NCBI GenBank assembly: GCA_035534455.1 | Contig: DATLRV010000011.1 | Span: 21,396-85,395 of the forward strand | From: JAJYVT01 sp035534455 | Lineage (GTDB): Bacteria; Actinomycetota; Acidimicrobiia; Acidimicrobiales; RAAP-2 | Direction: 5' to 3' | Length of the DNA stretch: 64,000 bases | In this document: positions 55,121 to 63,763 of the stretch, in pieces | How the letters are laid out: every line of letters begins with the position of its first letter | Position numbering within the stretch: the first letter of the stretch is position 1 | Notes under the pieces: model-generated | Databases searched by the model: none | Told to the model about the DNA's origin: nothing | What the model saw: only the letters and a program-made list of their open reading frames with translations | Made by a program: the position numbers and the translations under genes

Positions 55121-56371
55121 TCACGCGCCTGGTGCGCCCCCGGACCCGGGCGTCCCCGTCGTGCGTGCCGCCGCTGTCGGTGCGGGTGTGCCCGCAGTCG
55201 TGGTGGTCGTGGGGACCGCAGTGGTGGTGGTGGTCGTGGTGGCCGGCACCGGCGCCGAGGTGGTCGTCGTCGTGGTTGTGGCCGGCGGTGTCGTGCCTGG
55301 CGTGGCCGGGGCTGTCGGGCACGTGCCCGTGGCGGGTGGCGCCGTACCGCCGGCGGCCAGCTGTGCGACGTTCGGCACGTTGCCGCTCCCCGCCATCTCC
55401 GTCAGGGCGCGGCGTTCCCCGGACAGCTCTGCGTCGAAGAAGTCGGTGGTCACCTTCGCCACCACCGCCTCCCATGTGGTGGCGTCCTCGTAGGGGTCGA
55501 GATGTGTGGCGCCGAGGAGGTCCAGGTAGTACTTGGTCCCGGGGGCGGCGTCGTAGAGCTCGGCGCTGCAGACCGGAGGGTTGTACGTCGGATCGTTGTC
55601 GCCTTGGACCACGAGGAGTGGCGTCGTCGGTGTACCGGGCGGGAAGTACTGGCCGCCGAAATACCGGTACTCGGCGCCCGAGAGCGTCGCGACGGCTTTC
55701 ACCCCGGTGTCGCGGCAGCACGAGTTGGCCGCGAGCGCGAGGCTCACGTCGCCGCCGTCGGAGTGCCCGACGAGCCCGATCTCGCTGGCGTCGATCTTCC
55801 CCGAGAGCACCGAACCGGGTGCCCGTCCCGCCTGGACCAACGACGTGATCACCGCCCGCAGGTCGGCGGGATGGCGGTCGAGCTCGGACGGTGTCCGGTC
55901 GAGGGTGGCCGATGTCTGTGGTGCCGTGTGCGGATAGGTCGGACCCGCCACGACGAATCCCGCCGACGCCCAGTCCACGATCAGCGCCGAGTAGCTCGAC
56001 ACCGCCTGGTCGAACCCTTGCGAGAAGACGAGCAGAGGGTAGCGGTGTCGTCCCCCGCCCCCGGTGGCCGGCTTCACGACTGCCGAGGGGTACCAGACCG
56101 TCGTGGGCAGCTGACCGTCTGTCGGGGGCACTCCGGGGACGGTCACGGTCAACGAGGTGGTCGCCACGGAGTACGTGCCGATCGGGGTGACCCGTGCCGG
56201 CGCCGTCGTGGTGGTCGGTGGCGACGTGGTCGTCGTCGAATGTCCGTGGCCCCCTGTGCCACCGCCGCGGGTGAGGGCGACGGCAGCTGCGGCCGCTCCG
56301 GCGACCACGACGACCACAACGACGGCGCCAAGGACGCGGAGACACCGCACACGGCCGTTGGACGGTGACAT
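55121..56371 (-). CDS. exported alpha/beta hydrolase (PAF-acetylhydrolase/dienelactone-like)
   Basis: 416 residues. One N-terminal membrane helix ('VLGAVVVVVVVAGAAAAAVA') and a Thr/Ser linker are followed by the hydrolase: nucleophile 'GLVGHSDGGDVSLAL', acid in 'VVQGDNDPTYNPP', His in 'LLGATHLDPYED'. After residue 350 a low-complexity Thr-rich tail (long Thr runs) suggests wall or surface exposure. Substrate unknown. Confidence 0.83.
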   Translation of the reverse strand: MSPSNGRVRCLRVLGAVVVVVVVAGAAAAAVALTRGGGTGGHGHSTTTTSPPTTTTAPARVTPIGTYSVATTSLTVTVPGVPPTDGQLPTTVWYPSAVVKPATGGGGRHRYPLLVFSQGFDQAVSSYSALIVDWASAGFVVAGPTYPHTAPQTSATLDRTPSELDRHPADLRAVITSLVQAGRAPGSVLSGKIDASEIGLVGHSDGGDVSLALAANSCCRDTGVKAVATLSGAEYRYFGGQYFPPGTPTTPLLVVQGDNDPTYNPPVCSAELYDAAPGTKYYLDLLGATHLDPYEDATTWEAVVAKVTTDFFDAELSGERRALTEMAGSGNVPNVAQLAAGGTAPPATGTCPTAPATPGTTPPATTTTTTTSAPVPATTTTTTTAVPTTTTTAGTPAPTAAARTTGTPGSGGAPGA

Positions 56372-56457
56372 CCGCGCGCAACCTACTTCAGCGGGCGGCC
56401 GGCCAGCAGGCATGGCGCGTCACCCCGACGTCATGAACCTCTGCGAGAATCGAACGG

Positions 56458-57273
56458 GTGAGTGCTCTGGACCAGGAGAACGGCTACGAGTCCCACCGCA
56501 ACGAGTCCCACCGCAACGAGTCGCACCGCAACGAGTCACACCGGCTCGGTCTCGCCCACGCGGCGCGTCCGGCGACCGCAGCGCGCGGCGCCCGGCGCGT
56601 CCGGCGGCTCTGGGACGGCCGGGCGCACGCGTGGGAGCACCACGCCGCGGCGGGTCTCGAGCGTGTCATCGACGCGCTCAGCGACGCCTGCGCTCACGTC
56701 GACGGCAAATCGGTCGTGGACCTCGGGTGCGGGAACGGCCAGCTCAGCTTGCCGCTCGCCCGCAAGGGCGCCCAGGTACTCGCGGTCGACATCAGCGCGC
56801 GGATGATCGAGACGGTCGAGCGCAACGCCGCGCGCGAGGGCCTACGCATCGAGACCGCGGTCCGCCCGGCCCAGGAGCTGGCCATCGAGCCGGGGAGCGT
56901 CGACCTGGTCGTCTCGAGCTACGCGATGCACCACCTCTACGACGAGGAGAAGCGCGTCGTGCTGGCATCCGCGGTCACCTGGCTCAAGCCCGGAGGGCGC
57001 GTCGTCGTCGGCGACATGATGTTCGGGCGCGGGGCGACGAGGCAGGACCGTGAGATCATCGGCTCGAAGGTGCGGGTGATGCTGCGTCGCGGCCCGGCGG
57101 GCTGGTGGCGGATCGCCAAGAACGTGGCCCGCTTCACGTTCCGCATGCGCGAGCGCCCGCTGCCGATGGAGACGTGGCTCGAGATCTTCCGACGTTCCGG
57201 CCTGGTCGACGTGCAAGGAACCAGGATCGTTGCGGAGGCGGCCATCGTCGCGGGGACCAAGCCTGGACGCTGA
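56458..57273 (+). CDS. class I SAM-dependent methyltransferase with N-terminal ESHRN repeats
   Basis: 271 residues. SAM motif I 'VVDLGCGNGQLSLPLARKG', 'VLAVDISARMIETVERNA', 'VDLVVSSYAMHHLYDEE' and 'LKPGGRVVVGDMMFG' mark the family. The first 30 residues hold about four copies of Glu-Ser-His-Arg-Asn encoded by a 15-nt repeat (56488-56544). GTG start, 7 nt after a weak -10 (GAGAAT). Target molecule unknown. Confidence 0.83.
   Translation: MSALDQENGYESHRNESHRNESHRNESHRLGLAHAARPATAARGARRVRRLWDGRAHAWEHHAAAGLERVIDALSDACAHVDGKSVVDLGCGNGQLSLPLARKGAQVLAVDISARMIETVERNAAREGLRIETAVRPAQELAIEPGSVDLVVSSYAMHHLYDEEKRVVLASAVTWLKPGGRVVVGDMMFGRGATRQDREIIGSKVRVMLRRGPAGWWRIAKNVARFTFRMRERPLPMETWLEIFRRSGLVDVQGTRIVAEAAIVAGTKPGR
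56488..56544 (+). repeat. 15-nt tandem repeat inside the methyltransferase gene
   Basis: 3.8 copies of GAGTCCCACCGCAAC, the later ones with changed third codon bases (TCG, TCA, CGG), so the peptide repeat ESHRN is kept while the DNA drifts. Confidence 0.85.
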
Positions 57274-57310
57274 GCGCGCGCGAGTGACGGGCCGGCGAAG
57301 ACGACCGGTC

Positions 57311-58045
57311 TCAACCCAACCGGAACACCGCAAGAGCCGCGGCGAAGAGCACGACCGCCCAAGCGAGCGCTCGAAGGCCGCGCTCGAGAGGCTCGAGAAG
57401 ACGCTCACGGTCGAGACGGTGCTCCGCGCCGTCGTCGAACACGACCGTCCCGCACACGTCGACCACCTTGCGGCGGAGCTGGCGGGCGGGCGTGCTGAGC
57501 GACCGCTGGGCCAGCGAGAGCGCCGTCGCGCCAACAGAGGCGAGCGCGGCGGCGCCCGACAGGTCGCCTGCCTGCGCGACGTACGCAGTCAGCACCGGGA
57601 AGGCTCCCCAGGCGAGGGCGAAGCCAAGATCGGTGTGGAAGGCACCGTGGAAGAGATCGGCGTTGTAGGCGATCACGAGGAGCGGCCCTGCAACGAGGAA
57701 GGGGAGGAGCACGAGCCCGACTTCGGCGACGCCGAACGCCCCGAGGACGAGCGCGCCGGCGAGTCCGCCGACGCACGCCGTCACGAGCGCCCAGGTCGGG
57801 ATGTGGGTGCCGAGGGGGCGATCCTGGAGCTCGTCGTAGGCGTGGGCGGCGATGCCAACGGCCAGGAAGAACGCGAGGAGCGTCGCGAGCAGTCGGCTGA
57901 CGGTCACCGTCGGCGCGACGCACGCGCCGACGACCACGTAGGAGAGATGCCACGCGGTGTACGGAGGGTGGAGCACGGTCCACCAGTCGCGCCATCCCCC
58001 CGGACGCGCGGCGTAGAACGCCGGGCGCGTCCGGTTCGCGGTCAC
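57311..58045 (-). CDS. UbiA-like membrane protein
   Basis: 244 residues with about seven hydrophobic helices. 'TVLHPPYTAWHLSYVVVGA' resembles the first region of UbiA prenyltransferases and 'AHAYDELQDRPLGT' replaces the usual NDxxDxxxD motif (here Asp-Glu-Leu-Gln-Asp), followed by 'IAYNADLFHGAFHTD'. It may be a prenyltransferase relative or have lost the activity. The GTG start overlaps the stop of the methyltransferase gene (GTGA), so the two act together, perhaps in quinone or lipid methylation. Confidence 0.7.
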   Translation of the reverse strand: MTANRTRPAFYAARPGGWRDWWTVLHPPYTAWHLSYVVVGACVAPTVTVSRLLATLLAFFLAVGIAAHAYDELQDRPLGTHIPTWALVTACVGGLAGALVLGAFGVAEVGLVLLPFLVAGPLLVIAYNADLFHGAFHTDLGFALAWGAFPVLTAYVAQAGDLSGAAALASVGATALSLAQRSLSTPARQLRRKVVDVCGTVVFDDGAEHRLDRERLLEPLERGLRALAWAVVLFAAALAVFRLG

Positions 58046-58788
58046 TTCCGGCGGCCCCACATCACGAGCCCGCCGCCGAGGCTCATGGCACGCACCGTGA
58101 CTCCTTCGATTCCCGCCTTCTCCCACGCCGCCACGGTCCAGTCGAGCGGGTAACGCCGGTAGTGGTCGGTGATGCTCGGTCCGAGGAACCGCCCGACCCT
58201 GTACCACGGCATGCCGCCCGTCAGGGCGCCGAGAAGGGGGAGCGCGAACCTGGTGTAGAGCCACCACAGCGGGCGCCAGAGCTGCGAGGTGGGAACGGCG
58301 AATTCGAGGTTCGCCACGACCCCGCCCGGCCGCACCACCCGGGCGAGCTCGGCGATCGTCGACTCGGGGTCGTCGACGTACCGGAGCAGGTAGGTGAAGC
58401 TCAGAGCGTCGACCGAGGCGTCTGCCAGGGGCAGCTGCTCGCCCTTGGCGACGGCGATCGCGACGTGGGAGCGGCGTGTCGTGCGCACGTTGCCGAGACC
58501 CCGCCGTGCCATCTGCTCGTCGAGATCGAGTCCCAGCACGTCGGCACCGGTCCGCGACGCGAGGGCGAGCGCAACCCCCGCGGTGCCCGTCGCCACGTCC
58601 GCGACGAGCCGTGGGTGCCCGGCGGCGACGGCGTCCACCAGGGCCGCGCGCCATCTTCGGTTCTGCCAGAACGACAACCACTCCGCGAGACGGTCGTAAC
58701 GGTCGGGAAGTCCCCGGAAGACCCACCGGGCGAGCCGGTTCCCCGGACCTGACGTCGGTGCAGCCCGCACGAACGCACGCTCCCACAC
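58042..58788 (-). CDS. UbiE/MenG-like SAM-dependent methyltransferase
   Basis: About 248 residues. 'VFRGLPDRYDRLAEWLSFWQ' resembles the start of UbiE/MenG C-methyltransferases; 'VADVATGTAGVALALAS' is the SAM site, then 'LDLDEQMARRG', 'SFTYLLRYVDDPE', 'VVRPGGVVANLEF' and a late 'HYRRYPLDW'. Start uncertain: GTG 58788 fits the family length; GTG 58863 would add 25 residues. Coupled to the UbiA-like gene. Confidence 0.78.
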   Translation of the reverse strand: MWERAFVRAAPTSGPGNRLARWVFRGLPDRYDRLAEWLSFWQNRRWRAALVDAVAAGHPRLVADVATGTAGVALALASRTGADVLGLDLDEQMARRGLGNVRTTRRSHVAIAVAKGEQLPLADASVDALSFTYLLRYVDDPESTIAELARVVRPGGVVANLEFAVPTSQLWRPLWWLYTRFALPLLGALTGGMPWYRVGRFLGPSITDHYRRYPLDWTVAAWEKAGIEGVTVRAMSLGGGLVMWGRRK

Positions 58789-58895
58789 TTCGCCACGGCT
58801 GGGCCAGCGGGGACACCACGACACCGGCAACGGGCGAGACGGGACCCGTGCCGCGGCGACCACCTCGTGGATCCGCGCCGAGGAGCCGGGTGCCG

Positions 58896-58901
58896 TAGGG
58901 T
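58896..58901 (+). promoter_or_regulatory. -10 box of leaderless clpS promoter
   Basis: TAGGGT ends 6 nt before the clpS ATG. Confidence 0.45.
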
Positions 58902-58907
58902 GCGGGC

Positions 58908-59231
58908 ATGTCGAGCGCGCCCGCGCCAGCCCCCGGCGTGACCGAGGCCCGGCCCGACGTCGGCGAACGCGACCAGCGGGAAGTCGAGCGTTCCATCGAC
59001 GTTCCCTATGACGTCCTGCTGTGGAACGACCCGGTGACGCTGATGGAAGTCGTCGTCCGCGTGTTGAAGAAGGTGTTCGGCTACGACTCCGACCGCGCCG
59101 AACGCCTCATGCTCATCGCGCACCAGGAGGGCAAGGCGGTGGTGTGGACCGGGGAGCGGGACCGTGCCGTCCGGTACTGCCTCGAGCTCGCCACGTTCGG
59201 CCTGCAGTCCACGGTTGCGCGGTCCGTATGA
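58908..59231 (+). CDS. clpS: ATP-dependent Clp protease adaptor ClpS
   Basis: 107 residues. 'YDVLLWNDPVTLMEVVVRVL' with the Asn-Asp-x-x-Thr of the N-degron pocket, 'AERLMLIAHQEGKAVVWTG' and 'ELATFGLQSTV' match ClpS, which delivers N-degron substrates to ClpA/ClpC. Start ATG decided by the leaderless -10. It is coupled to the DUF2017 gene by ATGA, a standard actinobacterial pair. Confidence 0.95.
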   Translation: MSSAPAPAPGVTEARPDVGERDQREVERSIDVPYDVLLWNDPVTLMEVVVRVLKKVFGYDSDRAERLMLIAHQEGKAVVWTGERDRAVRYCLELATFGLQSTVARSV

Positions 59232-59683
59232 GCGCGCGGCGGCGCGCCCCCTTTCGGCGGACCGCGGACGGTCGGATCGGCCTCGATCTTCCCCCCGGCG
59301 TGCGCGAGTTCATGACCGCCGCCGCAGAGCGACTTCGTGACACCGGCTCGACACCCGGATCACCGGGCTTCCTGCGACTGTTCGGCCGAATCGACGAGAG
59401 CGCCGAAGTCGACGACCCCGCGTACGTCCTCGGACGACAGCTCGCGATCGACGAGGTGGTCGCCGCGGTCGCTGCGAGCGCCCAGAAACCGACGATCGAC
59501 ACCGACGAGGCGGAAGCGTGGCTCAAGGTCCTCGGGATGACCTTGTCGCGGCGATCGGCGGAGCTCGGTGTCCGGACGGATGAGGACCGGGAAAAGCTGG
59601 ACGACGAGGACCAAGCGGTCATCCGCGTCGCGTACGCGCTGCAGGTCGCGCTGATGGACGTCCTCGACGACCCCGACGGCTAG
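59228..59683 (+). CDS. DUF2017 family protein
   Basis: 151 residues, helical, with 'IDLDLPPGVREFM'-like start ('IGLDLPPGVREFMTAAAERL') and 'DEAEAWLKVLGMTLSRRSAELG'. The family follows clpS in most actinobacteria; function unknown, perhaps linked to Clp proteolysis. Confidence 0.87.
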   Translation: MSARRRAPFRRTADGRIGLDLPPGVREFMTAAAERLRDTGSTPGSPGFLRLFGRIDESAEVDDPAYVLGRQLAIDEVVAAVAASAQKPTIDTDEAEAWLKVLGMTLSRRSAELGVRTDEDREKLDDEDQAVIRVAYALQVALMDVLDDPDG

Positions 59684-59726
59684 GAGCTTCGCGGCGTCGT
59701 CGATTGATGCCGTTGCCGCGCGGCCC

Positions 59727-60689
59727 TCATTCGGGCGGCGAGGCGCTGATCCCGACCACCGGCGCGTCCAAGGACTTGCCGCCCATCGAGCCGTAGAACC
59801 TGGCGTCGCCGAAGGAGAAGACGCCGCCGTCGGCGGCGACCAGCCAATAGCCGAGCCCGTCGGCGGTGGCCGTCATGCCGACCACCGGCGCGTTCAAGGA
59901 CTTGCCGCCCATCGAGCCGTAGAACGTGGCGTCGCCGAAGGAGAAGACGCCGCCGTCGGCCGCCACGAGCCAGTAGCCCTTCCCGTCGGCGGTGGCCGTC
60001 ATGCCGACCACCGGCGCGTCCAAGGACTTGCCGCCCATCGAGCCGTAGAACCTGGCGTCGCCGAAGGAGAACACCCCGCCGTCCGAGTCGGCGATCCAGT
60101 AGCCGTTGGCTGTCGGCGTCGGTGCCATCGTGACCGGCGACCCGACGTGTCCACGCGGCCCGGCAGTCGCGGTCTCGTCCCCGTACGTATGCGCGTCCCC
60201 GAAGCCCTCGACCGACCCGAGCCGGCTCAGGCCGATCGCGAGGACCCAGTATCCCCTCCCGTCCGCCGTGGCGACGATCTGATGGAACCAGGGCACGAGG
60301 TCCCGAGGGACGCCGGCGAACGTCGCCGCGGGTGTGCCGTAGGAGACGGCGTCACCGTACTCGGTGATCGCGCCGGTCGACCCGTTGAGGATCCAGTAGC
60401 CGTCGCCGGTCGCCGTCGTCGTCATCGACGTACAGGAACGGGACGGGACCGGGGACGGTGCGACGGCAACGCACGTCGAAGGGGTGGAAGCCGGCGAGCC
60501 GAAGAACGGAGCGCCGAAGCTGAACACGCCTCCGTCCCCGGCGACGAGCCGGTAGCCGCCGCCCGGGCTGGCACCCGAGGGCGTCGAGGCGAGCACGCCG
60601 GACGTGGCGCCGAGCGCGAGCGCGCCGAGACAGGTCGACATCCATCTGATGACCCGCACCGACCGACGAGAAAAGAAGCTCACGAGCAT
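59727..60689 (-). CDS. exported repeat protein (42-residue 'GYWLVAADGGVFSFG' repeats)
   Basis: 320 residues. The ATG has GGAGG upstream; a signal peptide ('CLGALALGATSGVLAST') follows. The rest is repeats of the form GYWLVAxDGGVFSFGDAxFYGS, degenerate in the first half and nearly identical in the last three units. Such repeats are frequent in exported proteins of Acidimicrobiia and relatives, often at the end of wall hydrolases, and probably form a propeller or wall-binding surface. Here nothing else is attached. Confidence 0.85.
   Translation of the reverse strand: MLVSFFSRRSVRVIRWMSTCLGALALGATSGVLASTPSGASPGGGYRLVAGDGGVFSFGAPFFGSPASTPSTCVAVAPSPVPSRSCTSMTTTATGDGYWILNGSTGAITEYGDAVSYGTPAATFAGVPRDLVPWFHQIVATADGRGYWVLAIGLSRLGSVEGFGDAHTYGDETATAGPRGHVGSPVTMAPTPTANGYWIADSDGGVFSFGDARFYGSMGGKSLDAPVVGMTATADGKGYWLVAADGGVFSFGDATFYGSMGGKSLNAPVVGMTATADGLGYWLVAADGGVFSFGDARFYGSMGGKSLDAPVVGISASPPE
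59754..60131 (-). repeat. three near-identical 126-bp repeats
   Basis: Units start at 59754, 59880 and 60006 and differ at only a few bases (for instance CTGGCG/GTGGCG and GCGTCC/GCGTTC). The high identity suggests recent copying or gene conversion. Confidence 0.85.
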
Positions 60690-60875
60690 GGCGACCTCCG
60701 ATCGGGCCGGCTCCCGCACGCGCGGAACCTCTCCGATCGTGCACCGACAGGAGCATCCAGGATCAGGGCCGCGAGTCCCTACTCGGCGCGACGTGACGTG
60801 CACGGCCGTCGTCATCTCGAAGGGGCTGTCGGCGTGTGGCGTTCGGCTCGAGCGCCGGTCGGTCTTACGGACAGC

Positions 60876-61781
60876 TCACCGCGCCGCTGAGGTCTCGAGC
60901 GTCGCTCCGCCAGGCGGCTCGGTGTCCCCCGCAAGGAAGGCGTCGACGACGGGGTTCACGGCGTACGGCCGCTCGAACTGCGGGTTGTGCCCGCATCCGT
61001 CGAAGACGTCGAGGCGCGACCCGGCCACGAGCTCCGCCAGGCGCCGCCCCGCGGACGGGGGTACGACGCGGTCCTCGGACCCCCAGACGAGGAGCGTCGG
61101 GAGGGCGAGCGAGCGCCACTCCTCCTCGGTGGCTTCCAAGCTGCGTCGCCCGGCGCCCTCCTCGTGGAAGCTGAACGCCTCGGCACGCGGCGGCCAGTCG
61201 CCCCGTTGGTAGGCGACGTACCGGCACTCGATCAGCTCGTCCATTTCCGGGCCCCGGTAGGCCATGGCGTACTCGAGCCGCGACTTCACGGACGCATAGC
61301 TGCGATCTCGAAGCGCCGCGCGCATCGAGTGCGAGGCGTTGCGACGGGTGCCCGGTACACCAGCCGCGCCGATGAGCACCAACCGACCCACGGGAAGAGT
61401 TCGCTCGATGGCGATCCTTCCCGCGATTGCGGCCCCCAGGGACTGGCCGACCAGGTGGACGGGGCCGTCGACGGAAAGTCGGCGCGCCAGTTCGACGACA
61501 AAGTCTGCGTATTCGGCGACCGTGTACGGGTGATCGGGATGGCTTGCGTAGCCGTGCCAGGGCAGGTCGAAGGCGATCACTCGGCGTCGGTGTGCAAGAA
61601 AGGGCATCGTGCGCACGAACGACTCGAGGTGCCCGCTCGCCCCGTGGACCAGGAGCACGGGCTCGTGATCGGGTGCAGGCCCGAGCGGTCCGGCCTCCAC
61701 GACCCGGGTGTCGACACCCGCCGCCGACGTCCGGTAGACGCGGGGCGCCAGGTCCATGAGCGAATTCCAGAACGACGCCAT
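60876..61781 (-). CDS. alpha/beta hydrolase, meta-cleavage-product hydrolase type
   Basis: 301 residues. 'VLLVHGASGHLESF' (oxyanion), nucleophile 'LVGQSLGAAIAGRIA', acid 'VWGSEDRVVPPSAG', His 'DGCGHNPQFERP'. The order and spacing are those of MhpC/BphD-like C-C hydrolases. It lies 115 bp downstream of the extradiol dioxygenase gene on the same strand, which suggests that it cleaves the ring-opened product. Confidence 0.83.
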   Translation of the reverse strand: MASFWNSLMDLAPRVYRTSAAGVDTRVVEAGPLGPAPDHEPVLLVHGASGHLESFVRTMPFLAHRRRVIAFDLPWHGYASHPDHPYTVAEYADFVVELARRLSVDGPVHLVGQSLGAAIAGRIAIERTLPVGRLVLIGAAGVPGTRRNASHSMRAALRDRSYASVKSRLEYAMAYRGPEMDELIECRYVAYQRGDWPPRAEAFSFHEEGAGRRSLEATEEEWRSLALPTLLVWGSEDRVVPPSAGRRLAELVAGSRLDVFDGCGHNPQFERPYAVNPVVDAFLAGDTEPPGGATLETSAAR

Positions 61782-61896
61782 CAGGTTCCTCCCTGGCGGT
61801 CTTGCGTGTGCTCGTCCTCGGCCGGCGCCGAATGCCGCGCCCTTGCTCCACGGGCCCCCGCTCGTCGCGGCGGGGATCAGTCGGTGAGCGGTGACG

Positions 61897-62991
61897 TCAT
61901 CCCGCTCCTCCGGGGTGCGCCAAGAGGAAGCACTTGTTGGAGTTGAAGATGTTCGACTGGATGAAGGTGAGGTAGTCGACGGAGGCGTCGACCTTGTCGA
62001 GCGCGCCGGCGAGCGCGCACCAGTTCAGCAGCTCCTGCTGTCCAGCGGTTACAAGGTCGTCGAGGTCGGCATCCCTGAACACCGCCCAGTCCCTGTCGCG
62101 CAGTGCGTTGTAGAACTTCAGATCGCTGTCCGTGTCTGGGCGCATCCGCCAGGTCGAATCGGTGAGGAAGGCATGGGACCAGCTCGACGACGCCATGATC
62201 ACGCAGCGCCACGGGCTCTCGGCGAGCGCCTCGGCGGTGGCCGCACCCATCGCGAAGCAGCGACGAGGAGCGGGAGCCGGGGGGTCCAGAATCCCTGTAC
62301 CGGCCAATTCCTGACCGAAGTGAACCGGTCCGGCATGGTTCGCGATCACACGGCTGCCGTAGCAGTTCACCGCCACGGGCAGTACCGGATAGGGGAATCC
62401 GACCCGGTCGTAGTCCAAGAACATGATGGTGTTCATGAAGGCGTGCGCCAATCCCTCGAAGTGGAGCGGCTGGTACGCGTACGCCATGTCGATGTCCCGC
62501 TCCAGCAATGCCTTCGTGAGGTAGCGGCCGACTTGCGGCGCGCCGACGACCTTTTGGCCGCAGTCTCCCGGCTCGCCCCAGATGTTCTCCGCCCCCTTCG
62601 ACGCCTCTCGGGGCTCGTCCCAGGCTCGAACCCGTCTCCACGGGTACGTCACCGTGTCGCCGTAGGAGAGCACGCAGTACGGAGGGATGACGTCCTCGCG
62701 GAAGTTCTCGTACTGGTCGTCGCCCCAGAGCACGATGACGTCAGGCGCGAATCCGTCGATGACCTGGCGGACTCGGTGGAAGTTCTCGACGAGATCGGCA
62801 CGATGACGGGCGGCGCTCTCGTCGTGTTGCTCCCACTCCTCGCGCATCGACGGCGGCCAGTTGGCCGGATCCTTCTCGCGTTCCGGAACGGCAGGGTCCC
62901 TGAGCGCGTAGCGAAGGAGGTTCGCCATCTGACGATCGGGATAGTTCAGATCTGGATAGTGGGTCACCCCGGCCAAGAGCACTTCCGCCAT
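61897..62991 (-). CDS. class III extradiol ring-cleavage dioxygenase (LigB-type)
   Basis: 364 residues. 'GVTHYPDLNYPDRQMANLL', 'FAPDVIVLWGDDQYENF', 'NCYGSRVIANHAGPV' and 'VIMASSSWSHAFLTD' resemble the catalytic B subunits of protocatechuate 4,5-dioxygenase-like enzymes, non-heme Fe(II) enzymes that open catecholic rings. The ATG start has AGAAAGG about 10 nt before it. A clear inverted repeat upstream (63066-63084) may be its operator. Aromatic substrate unknown. Confidence 0.85.
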   Translation of the reverse strand: MAEVLLAGVTHYPDLNYPDRQMANLLRYALRDPAVPEREKDPANWPPSMREEWEQHDESAARHRADLVENFHRVRQVIDGFAPDVIVLWGDDQYENFREDVIPPYCVLSYGDTVTYPWRRVRAWDEPREASKGAENIWGEPGDCGQKVVGAPQVGRYLTKALLERDIDMAYAYQPLHFEGLAHAFMNTIMFLDYDRVGFPYPVLPVAVNCYGSRVIANHAGPVHFGQELAGTGILDPPAPAPRRCFAMGAATAEALAESPWRCVIMASSSWSHAFLTDSTWRMRPDTDSDLKFYNALRDRDWAVFRDADLDDLVTAGQQELLNWCALAGALDKVDASVDYLTFIQSNIFNSNKCFLLAHPGGAG

Positions 62992-63065
62992 CGCGTGTCC
63001 GCCTTTCTCTTCGGATCAGTCTTCGTGAGACAGGTCGAGCCGCGGCCGCTCAGCGAGGGAATCGG

Positions 63066-63084
63066 CGACCAGGGTCACTGGTCG
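63066..63084. promoter_or_regulatory. inverted repeat upstream of the dioxygenase gene
   Basis: CGACCAGGGTCACTGGTCG: perfect 7-bp arms with a 5-nt spacer, 75 bp before the dioxygenase start. Size and place fit an operator for a GntR- or TetR-type regulator; none is encoded in the window nearby. Confidence 0.5.
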
Positions 63085-63763
63085 TCTCGGAGGACCTCGA
63101 CGCGCCGCACTGGGTCTGCCCTCGTGCTGAAGCGTGCCAGGCGCATTGCCCCCCCTCCTCCGTGGCGTCCCGGGAGCATAGTTGCGATCCGCTCCCGGCG
63201 GTCTGGGAAATCGCGTGTCAGGGACTATTCGACCGGCTCGGCCGGACTGTTCCCGTCGCCTCGCAATTTCCCCCCGCCCCCTTCCCTCCATGGAGGCGGA
63301 TTTGACTCCAGGTCGTCACTCGACGCATAATGGCGGTGCCGGGCATTCGGAGCCCGGCTCTTTCGCGTCCCACAAGCCATGCCTTCGACCCCGCGGAAGC
63401 TTGCCAGGTCGTCGGATTTGGCGAGCCCGTGCCCGGTCCCCGTCGAGCTGCCTGTGCCGGCCCCCGTCGAGCCCTCCTGAGACGGGCTCCGTCCCTCGCG
63501 CACGGGTCCAACTTGCACTCGCGCTGCCATACGAGAGCCCCCGGTTCTCAGACGGCGTGCAACTTCTCATTCTCGGCGGCCGCGGTGCGGGTGCCCGATG
63601 CCGCCCGGAGCGGAATGTCGCTGGGCAGGCGCCGCCGGCGCGCTCGCTCCGGGGCTCTCTCGCCGGCCGGCCGGGGGGCCGGGTACCCGTGCGCGGGGTG
63701 CGGCCTGTGTCCGGGTTCCGGTGCCGTTCGTGCGCCGTCTCCCTCTCTCCGTGCGCCTGTGGA
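63085..63763. other. non-coding stretch before the tRNA fragment
   Basis: About 680 bp in which no frame gives a recognisable protein. It contains a 12-bp palindrome CCTCCATGGAGG (63285-63296) and a stable hairpin (63338-63358). No complete RNA gene is recognised. Confidence 0.4.
63338..63358 (+). terminator. GC hairpin followed by TCTTTC
   Basis: GCCGGGC-ATTCGGA-GCCCGGC, perfect 7-bp stem with 7-nt loop, then TCTTTC on the plus strand. It looks like a weak intrinsic terminator or the stem of an unknown small RNA; no plus-strand gene ends here. Confidence 0.4.

Noticed and set aside
53664..56371. A single 900-residue fusion of hydrolase and ferric reductase on the minus strand
   Set aside because: The upstream half of that frame is an out-of-frame reading of the exported hydrolase gene, which has its own intact catalytic triad in another frame.
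57311..58788. Firm call as menaquinone genes menA-menG
   Set aside because: The methyltransferase fits UbiE/MenG only loosely and the UbiA-like partner lacks the normal NDxxDxxxD motif.
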